Position numbers and translations under genes: made by a program | Source: Akebia trifoliata | Lineage: Eukaryota; Streptophyta; Magnoliopsida; Ranunculales; Lardizabalaceae | Direction: 5' to 3' | Assembly: GCA_017979445.1 (NCBI GenBank) | Contig: CM030708.1 | Location: 28,677,613-28,741,612, forward strand | Length of the DNA: 64,000 bases | Notes under the pieces: model-generated | What the model was told of the DNA's origin: nothing | Databases searched by the model: none | Seen by the model: the letters and a program-made list of their open reading frames with translations, nothing else | Shown: positions 1-10,700 of the stretch, piece by piece | How positions within the stretch are numbered: the first letter of the stretch is position 1 | How the letters are laid out: every line of letters starts with the position of its first letter

Positions 1-59
1 CCAATGGAGACAAAATAGGCTAAACGTCCTAAACAAGAGCTGCTCAATTACATGACCTC

Positions 60-345
60 TTCCACCTCACATCCCAAAATTCTATCAAAATAGAAATCCA
101 CTGCATCAAAAGCCTCCCAATTCTAAAAAATCTGGTCAATGTGCTCCTTCAAAATTTCACCAGAATATTCCAGAAGATTTATGCCCAAGAAACTAACAAA
201 AGATGGCTCCTTATATCTCTTAAAAGAACTCAAGCCATGCTCAAAATGAACGAAAAAAGTGAACCACCCCCCCTCGCAAGCTTTGCACATAAGACAAGGG
301 TTAGAGATCATCAATCTAAAGTTTTTAAAGTAATCCACAGCCTAT
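60..345 (-). pseudogene. LINE zinc-knuckle (zf-RVT-like) remnant
   Basis: On the minus strand one frame reads a CLMCKACE motif followed by a hydrophobic stretch with FVHFEH, the Cys-Cys-His pattern of the zf-RVT domain found near the end of plant non-LTR reverse transcriptase proteins. The frame ends in stops within about 100 codons and no reverse transcriptase precedes it. It is a broken fragment. The assignment rests on one short motif and is tentative. Confidence 0.35.
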
Positions 346-638
346 TTTCTCTAGCATTACTGTCCATGGAAAGACCTCCATTCTAGGATGAATTGGCCCA
401 CCTCAAACAAACTCCATGAGAAATTCTTCCTCACCACACCAGCTAAGGACTCACTGTAGGAATACACTGAAAAGATGACTACTTGCGATACTGCTCCATA
501 CCCGAACATCATCTCCATCGAGATCAATGAAAACCTCATTAAGGCCATTAAGAAGGAAAGTATGGTGCTCACCTTTCAGGCTGTGTGTTTGCTCTAGCTA
601 GGTGAACCACTCATATTCAAGAAAAGGTCTCTTCAGAT

Positions 639-1020
639 ATGTTATTTGCAAATGACATGGTATTAGTTGATAAAACTATAGAGGGAGTCAACGAAAAACT
701 TGAAATCTGAAGAGCAACTTTGGAATCCAGTGGTGGCTTCAACATAGGTAGACCCAAAAAAGTACTATACTAGTAATGACACCCATGGAGAAGAACAGCA
801 AGGGAAATATAAGATCAGGAAATACCCCGAAGCAACCAGTTTTGCACATTTTCTTTATTATGCATAAGGATAAAAAGGTTGTGGAGGATGTTGCCTACAA
901 AGTTATATTGGATGGTTACAACAGAGGTGTCCATTTTAGAGTTAAGCTTGAGGATTTGAATTGCCTCATCCTTCCATTAAGGAAAAATGAGGGTTCCAAC
1001 GGGTACCAGTACGTAATTTA
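639..1020 (+). pseudogene. RTE-type LINE reverse transcriptase fragment
   Basis: Reading from 639 the frame gives MLFANDMVLVDKTIEGVNEK, the RTE-clade catalytic block (normally F-A-D-D, here F-A-N-D), then E-I-stop and further LINE-like sequence to 770. A second open stretch, 776-1018, contains MHKDKKVVEDVAYKV, which resembles the block that follows the catalytic site in RTE elements (H-K-D-G-E-...-D-V-x-H-R-I). The D-to-N change in the catalytic pair and the internal stop show it is dead. From 1021 to 1224 I see no feature. Confidence 0.6.
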
Positions 1021-1224
1021 ACTTTTGCTAAAAGAAGAATAAGCTCCTTTGGTAAACAAGAAAGTGAATCCCATCTAACAACAGACGAAAAGTTAAGGCC
1101 TAGTTTTGCTAAATAATCGCAGCACTGGTTTGTTTCCTTCCAATGGTGTTCAAACTGAATATCATGGTAGAAGATTTTCAGATTCCAAATCTTCTAGATC
1201 ATAGATTTGTATCACCACGGAACA

Positions 1225-1920
1225 CTACATGCCATTGATGCATTTGATGGAAATATATGAAATGGATGACACAATTATATTGCGAGATGACAATGACTTT
1301 GCACAAATATGACCTTCGATGATGGCAGCAAATTCAGTAGCATTGATAGCCAGTAATTCCATTGGGGCATATAGGCGGCAAATGAAATTGTCTCCATCCA
1401 CAGCTGGGTCACATTGAATCTTTATATTATTTGAATATAAAGATCCTTTTGAATCTCCACCAGACAAATATACCATCTTAGAGCAATCTCCAGATTTATA
1501 TCCAAAGTTTCTTCAGGGAGATTGGTGTATAATTGTGGAAATTGTTTAAGATAACTGTCTTCTGGCACTTCATTCCTTGAAAAATCCTTTGGTTTCTTTC
1601 CTTCCAACAAAACCACAGACTTTTCTTGTTGTACTAGCCTACATATGAGGCTTCTTCAATTATGCCCGTACTTGTCCTCCTTATATTCAACTTACCTATG
1701 ATGGATCTCCAAATCCACATAACATACCCACACTTAAGAAGAGATGATCATTGGATTCAGATCTAGACCAGCAAAGTACACATCTAGATAAAATGTGCAT
1801 GCCTCACTTCATAAGATTTCCGATGGTAGGCAGCTTCCAAATGAGAGCTTGCCATGCATTAAATGCATGTTTATCCACTCTACCTTTGTGCCAATATGTT
1901 TGATGAGGACATCAGAGATC
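1225..1920 (-). pseudogene. Non-LTR element zf-RVT plus RNase H-like remnant
   Basis: The minus strand from 1920 down reads HKGRVDKHAFNAWQALIWKL, then CVLCW and ESNDHLFLKCG. This is the zinc-binding reverse transcriptase tail (zf-RVT: C-x2-C, H-L-F-x2-C) of plant LINEs. Further down (about 1390-1225) the frame has ATEFAAIIEG, like the RNase H-type RVT_3 domain. In-frame stops and a frame change break it. The 1921-2227 stretch that follows shows nothing I can name. Confidence 0.55.
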
Positions 1921-2227
1921 AAGGGCCATCGTTTAGTGAATTTTAATTTGTTTTAATTAATTTTGAGTCCGACTTGTTTTAGAAGTTTATTATTAGGTAT
2001 TTTAAGGTTACTAGTAGAACTTTTGTCAAATTCGAAATTTTATTATTTTGGGAAAGTTTCTATTTCAGGAAAGTACCTTGGAGCACAAGGTAGAGTCAAA
2101 TTAGAAGTCTTAAGGTCCCCGATCTCTTAGAAGTAGGAAGCACCTATTAAGGTTGCAACTTAACATAATGTGTGTAGAATAGAAAGGGATATCCCTACAA
2201 GTACATAGATTGTTCCCTATTGATATA

Positions 2228-2484
2228 TGTTAAGAGTTCTTTTTTAATGTCTAGGAGTTCATTTCTTACTTTTTGTACCAAGGTGGGCATGTCAGATTTG
2301 TATGCTCTAGCTTGAGGAGGGGAGTGTTAGAGTTCTTATTTAATGTCGTGTGGGCCCAATACTTAAGCCCACACGACCAACCACATGATTTTAACATAAA
2401 AGAGAAGCCGAACCCTAATGGGAGTGATCTACTCATTCGTTTCTTTATGTTCCTCCTTCTCTCCTTAACCCTAATCTTCTAACA
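2228..2484 (+). repeat. 5' LTR of Ty1-copia element
   Basis: Starts TGTTAAG and ends CTAACA, a TG...CA terminus with short inverted ends. It is followed at once by a primer binding site (TTGTATCAGAGC, 2485-2496; canonical TGGTATCAGAGC, matching initiator tRNA-Met). The LTR is about 257 bp. Its first ~97 bp (2228-2324) repeat the end of the element's own internal region, including the last RNase H codons and the polypurine tract, before a second TGTTAGAG start at 2325. No target duplication was found against the 3' LTR. Confidence 0.75.
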
Positions 2485-5400
2485 TTGTATCAGAGCATTT
2501 TTATCATTAGATATGCTTGATTTCTCTTATTTTCTTATTTTCTTATTTTCTTATGTTTATCATTAGATATGCTTGATTTCTCTTCTCTCTTCAATCTAGT
2601 ACTTCCAATCCTAAAACCTTGATTCCGAAAAGGGATTAGGTGTTTGAGGTTTGTTTGCTTGCACCTAGATGTTTATCTATATTTTGGTTTGTGTTTGTTT
2701 AAGGTGTTTATGAATGATTGAGGAATTGTTGGACAATTTTAAACCCCCAAAATTCAGATTTCAGAAAAAGAAATTGTGAATAATGCCGTGTGAATAATGC
2801 ATGTGAATGGTGTTTTCGGGTGAACAATATTTTTTGCACACAAAAAATTACACTTCTTAAACTTCTTGATGAACAGTTTGAAAATTTTCCCCACATCTCT
2901 ATTTTTTTCCGGATGCTTTTGGGTCTTGCGATTTTATTCCGATCGTTGTTTCGTTGGCCTCTCAACCCTAGTCGCATTTCATACAATATCCCTAGGGATA
3001 CTCTATTTTTTTGAGAATTTTTTTCATCTCTATGCAGGTTTTCAGTTTACTCCTTGGATGGAAAATTTGGGGATTTTTTATGGTGTTGGTGCTTAGATTA
3101 CCTTTGTCAAGTTCAACGGCACTAATCATCTCCCGTGACACTGTGCGAGTATTTCTTTATGCTAAGAAGAAATCAAGATTTTTGGTTGAAGATTCACCTC
3201 CCTAGGATGACAAACAGTATGAAGATTGACAAAGTGATAATTCCCTGGTTATGACATGGCTGTGGAACAGTATGGAGCCCTTGATTTCCTCCAATATGAT
3301 GTATTTGGATACAACAAAACAGATCTGACTACCCATACAGGAGATATACTCTCAAGAAAAAAGCGTTTATAGGGAATATGATCTAATTGAGGCCATATTC
3401 ACTAGACAAGGAGATAGATGCTTGAGTGACTAGTATAGCTCTCTTCAGGGTATGTAGGAAGAACTTCAACAATATCAGCCCTTGACTACAGATCTTGAGA
3501 CCTAGAAAAGACACTGAGAAGAATTTCAGGTTACCCGTTTCTCTCTAACCTAAATCCAAAGTATGCTTCTTTGATGGGTCAGATTCTTGCTAGTGAGTCT
3601 TTACCAACTACTGCCAATGCCTTATCTCGTCTTCAGCGTACTTCTCTTGGGAATGTCTCTCCTACAATTCCTAAAACATCATCAGCATTGGTTTCTGGTG
3701 ATTCATCCAAATCTTCTCGTGATCATGATAGAGGAGGTCGTGGTAGAGAAGGCTGTGATGGTCGTGGAGATGGTTGTGGTGGTGATTTGAAGTGTACCTA
3801 TTGTGGCTACACTTGTCACACTAAGCAATTTTATTGGGAGAAACTTGATTGAGTTAATCAAGCTTAAGAAGAACCTCCTCATAATTCCACTTCTCAGACA
3901 AAATCTAGAACTACATCTTTCAATCTTATCACACAATTAGGAGAGATTCTTCATAAGTTGACTATCTCGACTACAAGACCTACTCCACCCACAACTGCTA
4001 TGGCTGTTTTAGGTAATCCCGCATTTATGACTGTCAAGTCTCTCTTATCTTGGGTCATCGATTCAAGAGTTAGTGCCCAAATGTCTGGTATATCTCATCT
4101 CTTTTCTAATTTTCATTCTCTTACTTCTCACATTATACTAGCCGATGGGTCTACTCATAATGTAGTTGGGAAAGGTGATGTTTTTCCAAACTCATTTCTT
4201 CTCTTATCTTCCACTCTTTTGATCCCTGATTTTTTCATTTAATCTACCTTCTTTTAGTCAACTAACAAAATCATTTGCAATACTTCGTAACCTTATTCTC
4301 TTCTTATTGTGTCTTTCAGGATCTCAAGATAAGGAAGATGATTAGTTTGGGGCATGAGAAAGATGAAGTATACTATTTAATATATGGTGTCCCTACTTCT
4401 GCCTTAAGTGCTTCAGTTTCACCCCTTCAGTGGCACTATCGGTTAGGTCATGTGTCTTTGTCTAATTTGCGTTGTGTTATTCCTAAATTGAGTTCAGTGT
4501 AAGTTTTAGAATGTGAGGCTTGCCAATTGGGCAAGCATCACCATAGTTCGTTTCCTAATTGTACTGAGAGTCGTCAATCTAGTACCTTTTATGTAATTCA
4601 TACGGATATTTGGGGTCTGTCAAGAATATAAAAAAAATTATCTAGTTTCATTACTTTGTGGTGTTTGTGGATAATTATTCTCGTATGACATGGCTCTTGT
4701 TATTGAAAGATTGCACTAAATTACCTCGTGTTTTGCTTACTTTCTATATATAAAAATTAAATCCAATTTGGCAAACTTGTGAAAATTATCCATTCTGATA
4801 ATGCCTTAGAATACATACAATTCAGTCTTTTGTTCAGATGATGACATTATTCATCAAACCAGTTGTCTTAATACTTCTCAATAGAATGGTGTTGTTAAGC
4901 GAAAACATCGTCATTTACTTGATGTTGCTCGGACCATTATGTTTCACATGCATGTACCTAAACCTTATTGGGGTGACGTTGTCCTCACAATTTGTCATCT
5001 TATTAATCGCATGCCATCAACAATTTCAAATAGTCAATCACCTTTCTCTCTGGATTATCCTCAAGTTCATCCTTTTGTTGTTACTCTTAAAATCTTTCGT
5101 TGTATCTACTTTGTACACTCTTTTGAACCTAGGTTGGATAAACTTTCCACAAGATCCAACAAATGTGTCTTTATAGGTGTTATTGTCCTATCACTCAACG
5201 CTACTATGAAAGTGTTGATGTGACATTCTTTGTTTACATCTTATTTTTCTTCTGTTGTTACCTCATTTGATTTGGATCTTGTGTCTCCTCGTCAAGGGGA
5301 GCTGTCTCCTATAATTTCCTTCTCTCATATGCTTATAATTCTTCCTGCAGGTGACCCTTCCAATGTACCCAGTCAAGTATATCAACGCACTCGTTTCCGA

Positions 5401-7136
5401 GCACCTTCATCTTCTCTACCAACCCCAGATCCATCATCAGCTTTACTTAAGGTTCCTCCACATCCAACAACATCTACTTCTACCTCTAGTGACCTTCTTA
5501 TTGCTTTAAAGAAAGGTACTAGATCTTGCACTAAGCACCCAATTGTTGATTTTGTGTCTTTTCATTGGATGCCACCTTCATTTTGCCAATTTGAACTTTC
5601 CTTGTCTGTTATTTCTATTCTTACTTCCTATACGTAGGCATTATCCACCTCTAAATGGAAACTAGCTATGGATGAGGAGACTGCAGCACTTCATCATAAT
5701 CATACATGGGATCTATCTTTGCTTCCACTTGGAAAGTAGGTTGTGGGGTGTAGATGAGTGTATACAATCAAATATCTTCCTAACGGATCTGTTGAGAGGT
5801 TGAAGGCTCGCCTTGTAGCCAAGGGCTACACACAGACTTATGGGTTATAGTGAGACTTTCTCTCCAGTGGCTTGCCTGAACTTTGTTAGAGTTCTTATTT
5901 ATGTTGCAATGTGTTATACTTGGCCCTTGCATCAGTTGGAGATTAAAAATGCCTTTCTACATGGAGACTCGTAGGATAAGGTATATATGGAGAAGCCACC
6001 TAGATATGTTGCATCTTGCAAGACTGAACAAGTGTCGCCTATGGAAAGCAATCTATAGGCTAAAATAGTCACCTAGAACTTAGTTTGATAAATTTAGCTC
6101 AGTTGTTCTCACCTATGGATTTACTAGGTCTACTTCTAATCATTCAGTTTTTGTGAGGCACTCTTCTGGAGGAATTATTGTGTTGATAGTTTATGTGGAT
6201 GACATCATCGTCACTGGAAATGATCTTAGTGGTATCTGAGATTTAAAGACTCATCTGGCCTAGCAATTTCACACATTTAGGTCTAATTCGCTACTTCTCG
6301 AGTATTGAAGTAGCTCGCTCCAAAGAAAGTATTAGTTTGTCTCGAAAAAAGTATGGATTTGCTATCTAAGACTAGTAATTTGGGTTATAAACCAGTTGAT
6401 ACTCCTATAGATCTCACTACTAAGCTTGATGCTGAACAAGGGGGATTACTGTAGGTTAATTGGCAAACTAATTTATCTAATTGTCACTCACCCAGATATT
6501 ATCTTTGTTGTGGGAGTAGTTAACCAACTTATGCATGCTCCGCGACAAACTCATTGGGATATTGTGTTTAGGATATCTAAACGGGTCACCAAGCAAAGGA
6601 TTATTATACAGACCTTCACCTCTTATATCCATTATTGGCTTCTCAAATGTTGATTGGGTAGGGAGCTAGACTGATCATAGATCTATTTCTAGGTATTGTA
6701 CATTCGGGGAGATAATTTGGTGACTTGGCGCAGTAAAAAATAATAGGTTATATGGCTCATTCCAGTGTTGAAGTAGAATATAGGGCGATAGTAAAATATA
6801 GGGCGATGGCACATACTACATGCGAGATGTTTTGAGTTCACAGTCTTCTAAAGGAGATGGGAAACGAAGTTCCTACCCCTATGCCTATGCATTGTAATAA
6901 CCAGGCTGCTAGTTACATAGCTAATAATCTAGTATTCCACGAGAGTACCAAGCACATTGAGGTTGATTGTCACTTTATTCGTGATTTGGTGATGGCTAAG
7001 AAGATATCTACTCCCTATATCAAATCAGAAAATCAGTTGGGAGATGTTCTCACAAAACCATTGTCCAGGAGTTCCTTTCTTACTTTTTGTACCAAACTGA
7101 GCATGTCAAATTTGTATGTTCCAACTTGAGGAGGAG
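2485..7136 (+). pseudogene. Decayed Ty1-copia gag-pol internal region
   Basis: All the domains of a copia polyprotein can be followed in order, in broken frames. Gag has a zinc knuckle at 3793-3834 (C-x2-C-x4-H, but Tyr replaces the last Cys). The protease region at 4051-4090 reads VIDSRVSAQMSG, with Arg in place of the Gly of D-S-G. The integrase zinc region at about 4430-4545 has HYRLGHVSLSNLR and CEACQLGKHH, with an in-frame stop at 4501. The reverse transcriptase Y-V-D-D box is at 6192-6203. An RNase H tail at 6857-7129 contains STKHIEVDCHFIRD and ends just before the polypurine tract TTGAGGAGGAG. Stops and frameshifts throughout make it non-functional. Confidence 0.9.
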
Positions 7137-7385
7137 TGTTAGATTTCCTATTTAATGTCTAGGAGTTCCTTTCTTACTCTTTGTATCAATTTGGGCATGT
7201 CAGATTTGTATGTTCCAGCTTGAGGGTGAGTGTTGAGTTCTTATTTAATGTCATGTGGGCCCAATACTTAAGCCCGCACAACCAACCACATGTTTTTAAT
7301 TAAAGGAGAGGCCGGACCCTATTGGGAGTGACCTACTCATTCTCTTCTCTAGTTTCATCCTCTCCTTAACCCTAATCTTCTAACA
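7137..7385 (+). repeat. 3' LTR of Ty1-copia element
   Basis: Starts TGTTAGATTTCC directly after the polypurine tract and ends CTAACA. Like the 5' LTR it carries an extra internal copy of the pol end and polypurine tract (7137-7230) before a second LTR start (TGTTGAGTTC, 7231). The shared tail around ATGTGGGCCCAATACTTAAG matches the 5' LTR. Flanking 5-mers (atata before 2228, gactt after 7385) do not match, so no target duplication is visible. The 7386-7714 stretch before gene A is AT-rich and probably holds the gene A 3' UTR. Confidence 0.75.
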
Positions 7386-7714
7386 GACTTTTAATAGTTC
7401 TCATTCGCAAGTAGCATTACATTGGCATAGAAGCTAGTGCAACATGCCAAGATTATTTGATGAAACGAAGGGTGCAATTGCCACTTATATCAAAATTAGA
7501 ATGAACTAGTTCAGATACTGCAAAGTAAGACCACTAATACGCTGTAATTAAAACCATAAGAATCAAGAAATATATAGAAGAAAAATTAAATTTCAAATGA
7601 AGATATCATTCCAACATTGTTACATGTGATATTCTTCACAACTATTAGGGAAGAGAACAAGGAAGATTACATGGAAAATAATGAAAAATTTTTAAAAGAC
7701 AAGGTTAGTATATC

Positions 7715-10700
7715 TCACCGCCACCCAAGTGACTGCCTTATCCCAGTGTAGATGAGTCCTAAGGACCTTCCAATTAAGCAAACCAGAAAGAACGAGACAG
7801 CATTGCTGACCTTTGCAAAAATAGCTCTAACCAAAGGCATTGTAATATCAGAACATTCAAGAAATAAGCTGAAATAGTACCTCCTGCAATCACAAACAAT
7901 TTTCCCGACTCAAAAGTGTTTTCCATCATCGAGAAGCAAAATCACATCTGTGAAGGTGCATGCTTGTCACATGTTTTTTAGGAAAAGGCCTACATGATGA
8001 AGATGTTGATGGTGGTGTTGATGATGATGCTTGCCAACATGTGTATGTGTGTAATCATTTCTTGGAAGATAGATAAACAATAGGTTTCCGGCATTCAATC
8101 GTGCATGGAAGCCAAAATGTTAACTTCAGAACTAATTTATGAACAGTTTGTTGACAAACCATCTACCCCAAAAGACCGGTCTGATGGGGAAGGTGCAACC
8201 ATGAATATAAGAGGGTCACAAGTCGAACTGGGGCACGATAAGTGAGCACATGACACCTGGGAGCAGAGGCGGATAACACAACACTCAACACTCCCCCTCA
8301 TTCATAAGGGTGGAAAATTCCTTCGAGGAGACTCAAACCCATGACCTATACGAACCTAGCGCTCTAATACCATGTCAATGAACCATTTATCCCAAAAGAC
8401 CGATCTGATGGGGAAGGAACACTCAACACAATTTGGAGTCAAACTAGAAACTGAATAAGAGGGTACGTGTGCAGTTCTTCCAGACTTCCAAAAAATGCCA
8501 GGTAAGGGTAAGTGATTGTACACATCAACCCCATCTTCATGAGTATGTAAGATGGCTAGTGGCACACATGATGCACACAACATAGTATAAATATAAAGCT
8601 GAGTGGAAGAGATTTACCACCCATTTAAGGCCCTTAATTCCAGGATTCGTTTTACAGACATGGACAATTGGCTGATCACAACATATCGTAATGGGGATAG
8701 TGTCGATGCTGGTTTTTTTAGGACAAGCTTCTTCCACCAATGAAATTTCCCCATCTGGTGCTTGTTTGGTTCCTCGACAAGTTGGATACGAAATGTCCAC
8801 AAGTCTATACGGTCCTCGTACATTGATACAACTGACTCCATATTTCGATGCAGCCACTGTTTCAATGCCACCTGATGCCAAGAGGTTGAGGATCAGAAAT
8901 GAAGTGGACAATTATAGAACAAAAAGTTCTGGTCTACCCATGAGGAATGTTTTGGTCCAACATTTACAAGCATGCGTGGGTGCATGCACCATCTTGATAC
9001 ATACGACAAAACAAACCCCAATGGACCAATAATGACAGAATCTAAAGAACCCAAGCAAGAAACCATAGATGAGAGCAGATAACTGTAAAATTATTCAGGA
9101 AAAAAGCAGAACACTGTACCTCATTCCGTAATCTTTGAAGTGCTCGGGTTGACATAGAACACAAATTCAATCCCAGGCGATTCATTTCAGTGGACATGTT
9201 ACTATCAACAGAAATAAGCTCTAAATAACTGCTTGTGATTCCATCAGCCAAAGTAATCACCAGATCTTCCAAAATGTCAACCCCATGACTGGCAAGCAAT
9301 TTACTGTCGTAACGGCAACCCACCCTGGTACAGAAATTGCATGTCACATTCAATACTAATAAAAGCTGTCACATGTTAGGAAATTCAAAATTGGTGAAAA
9401 TAATGCCAAACTTTACCGAGATCTATTGTAGCAGACTTCAAATAAAAAATAAATAATAAAAAACGAAGAAGAAGAAAGAAAAGCAGGAAAGAGCATAAAT
9501 AAGGATGAGATAATTGTAACACCAGCTGACCGACAAGCAATATAAATAACTGAATTACATTAAACAATGATTAATGGACATGAACCAAGAGAATAAAAAA
9601 CTCACAGCAATGAGAATATTTCTATGAATTGTTTGTTACATAAAAGTCAAGGATATACTTAAACAAGAGGTATAATGTTTGTAAGGCAAGTCGTTCAAGA
9701 CCTTGCTGTAGTTCTTGCTGTTTTTTTGGCTCTTTTGATTTCTTGGCTTCTGACCTTGTAGATAGGTCTCTCTACCTCCGTTTTCTCTTTGATGCATTTA
9801 TATTCATAAAAACAAGTCTTCATTCACTTCTAGCAATGTCTTTTTTCATAGGTAAAAGATCAAATTTTATTGAAGAAACAAAAGGGAAAAAAAAAGAAAG
9901 GGAGGCCAAGGTGACCACCCAACAACAAAGACACAACCACCCTAAACAAAGGGTGAAGAAAGAAAACAAAACAACGATGCTTATCGTTTAGTCAAAGCTA
10001 ATTTACCAGGCTACCAGTAACACGTCAATCCTACCGCTCAGGTTTTTTAATTAACCAGATGATTTTATCGAAGGGACTTTAGGAAGCAAACAGAACTTGA
10101 TGGGAAAGGGAATTAATTAATTGGATGAGTCAAAGTTGCAAAGGTGAGTCAGTTAAATTTAAGAGATTGAGGAGACAATTTTGGTTACTTAGTAATGGGA
10201 AAATATATCCACAACTGAAAAGGCTGACTAAGATTGAAAATACTCAATGACCAATAAATAACCTAGAAGATGAACAATTGGTCAACTGATGTAGTAAGAA
10301 AATGCAACAAGAAGTGAGAATACCCAAGGGAACAAAATCTGAGAAAGAATAGAAAATCTGCATAAAGATCTTCCTTGCCCGATTTTTTAATGTTCTGGAA
10401 AATAGCGTCATCTCCTTTCAACTTCTTGGACATTGTTGACAGAATTTCCTGGCAAGAAAATATGAATTATCGATTTCAGAATTTAAATGCAGCAAAGTAT
10501 TAAACTAGAGCATTTTCATACTAAAAATACCTTGTCATGGCTCCTGTTCTCCAAAAAGAGCTCCTCTTCTAGCCATGCAACGAATACTGGTTGATTGAAT
10601 TTCTGTATGATGTCTGGTAACACTGCCAACCAATCATCCCTGTCAACGATCATGTAGCTTCCTGAAATGTTATTGACCTGCAAAACCATTTTATGAAATT

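Noticed and set aside
2325..2484. 160-bp LTR starting at 2325
   Set aside because: The 3' side shows that the same extra 95-bp block follows the polypurine tract at 7137, so the LTR starts at 2228 and includes the block.
5230..5637. 135-codon plus frame in the copia element as a host gene
   Set aside because: It is the Ser/Thr-rich linker between integrase and reverse transcriptase of the decayed polyprotein.
8537..8911. 124-codon minus frame over gene A exon 6
   Set aside because: A different frame from the exon. The exon frame (8618-8871) is the one whose splice phases close and whose protein is conserved.
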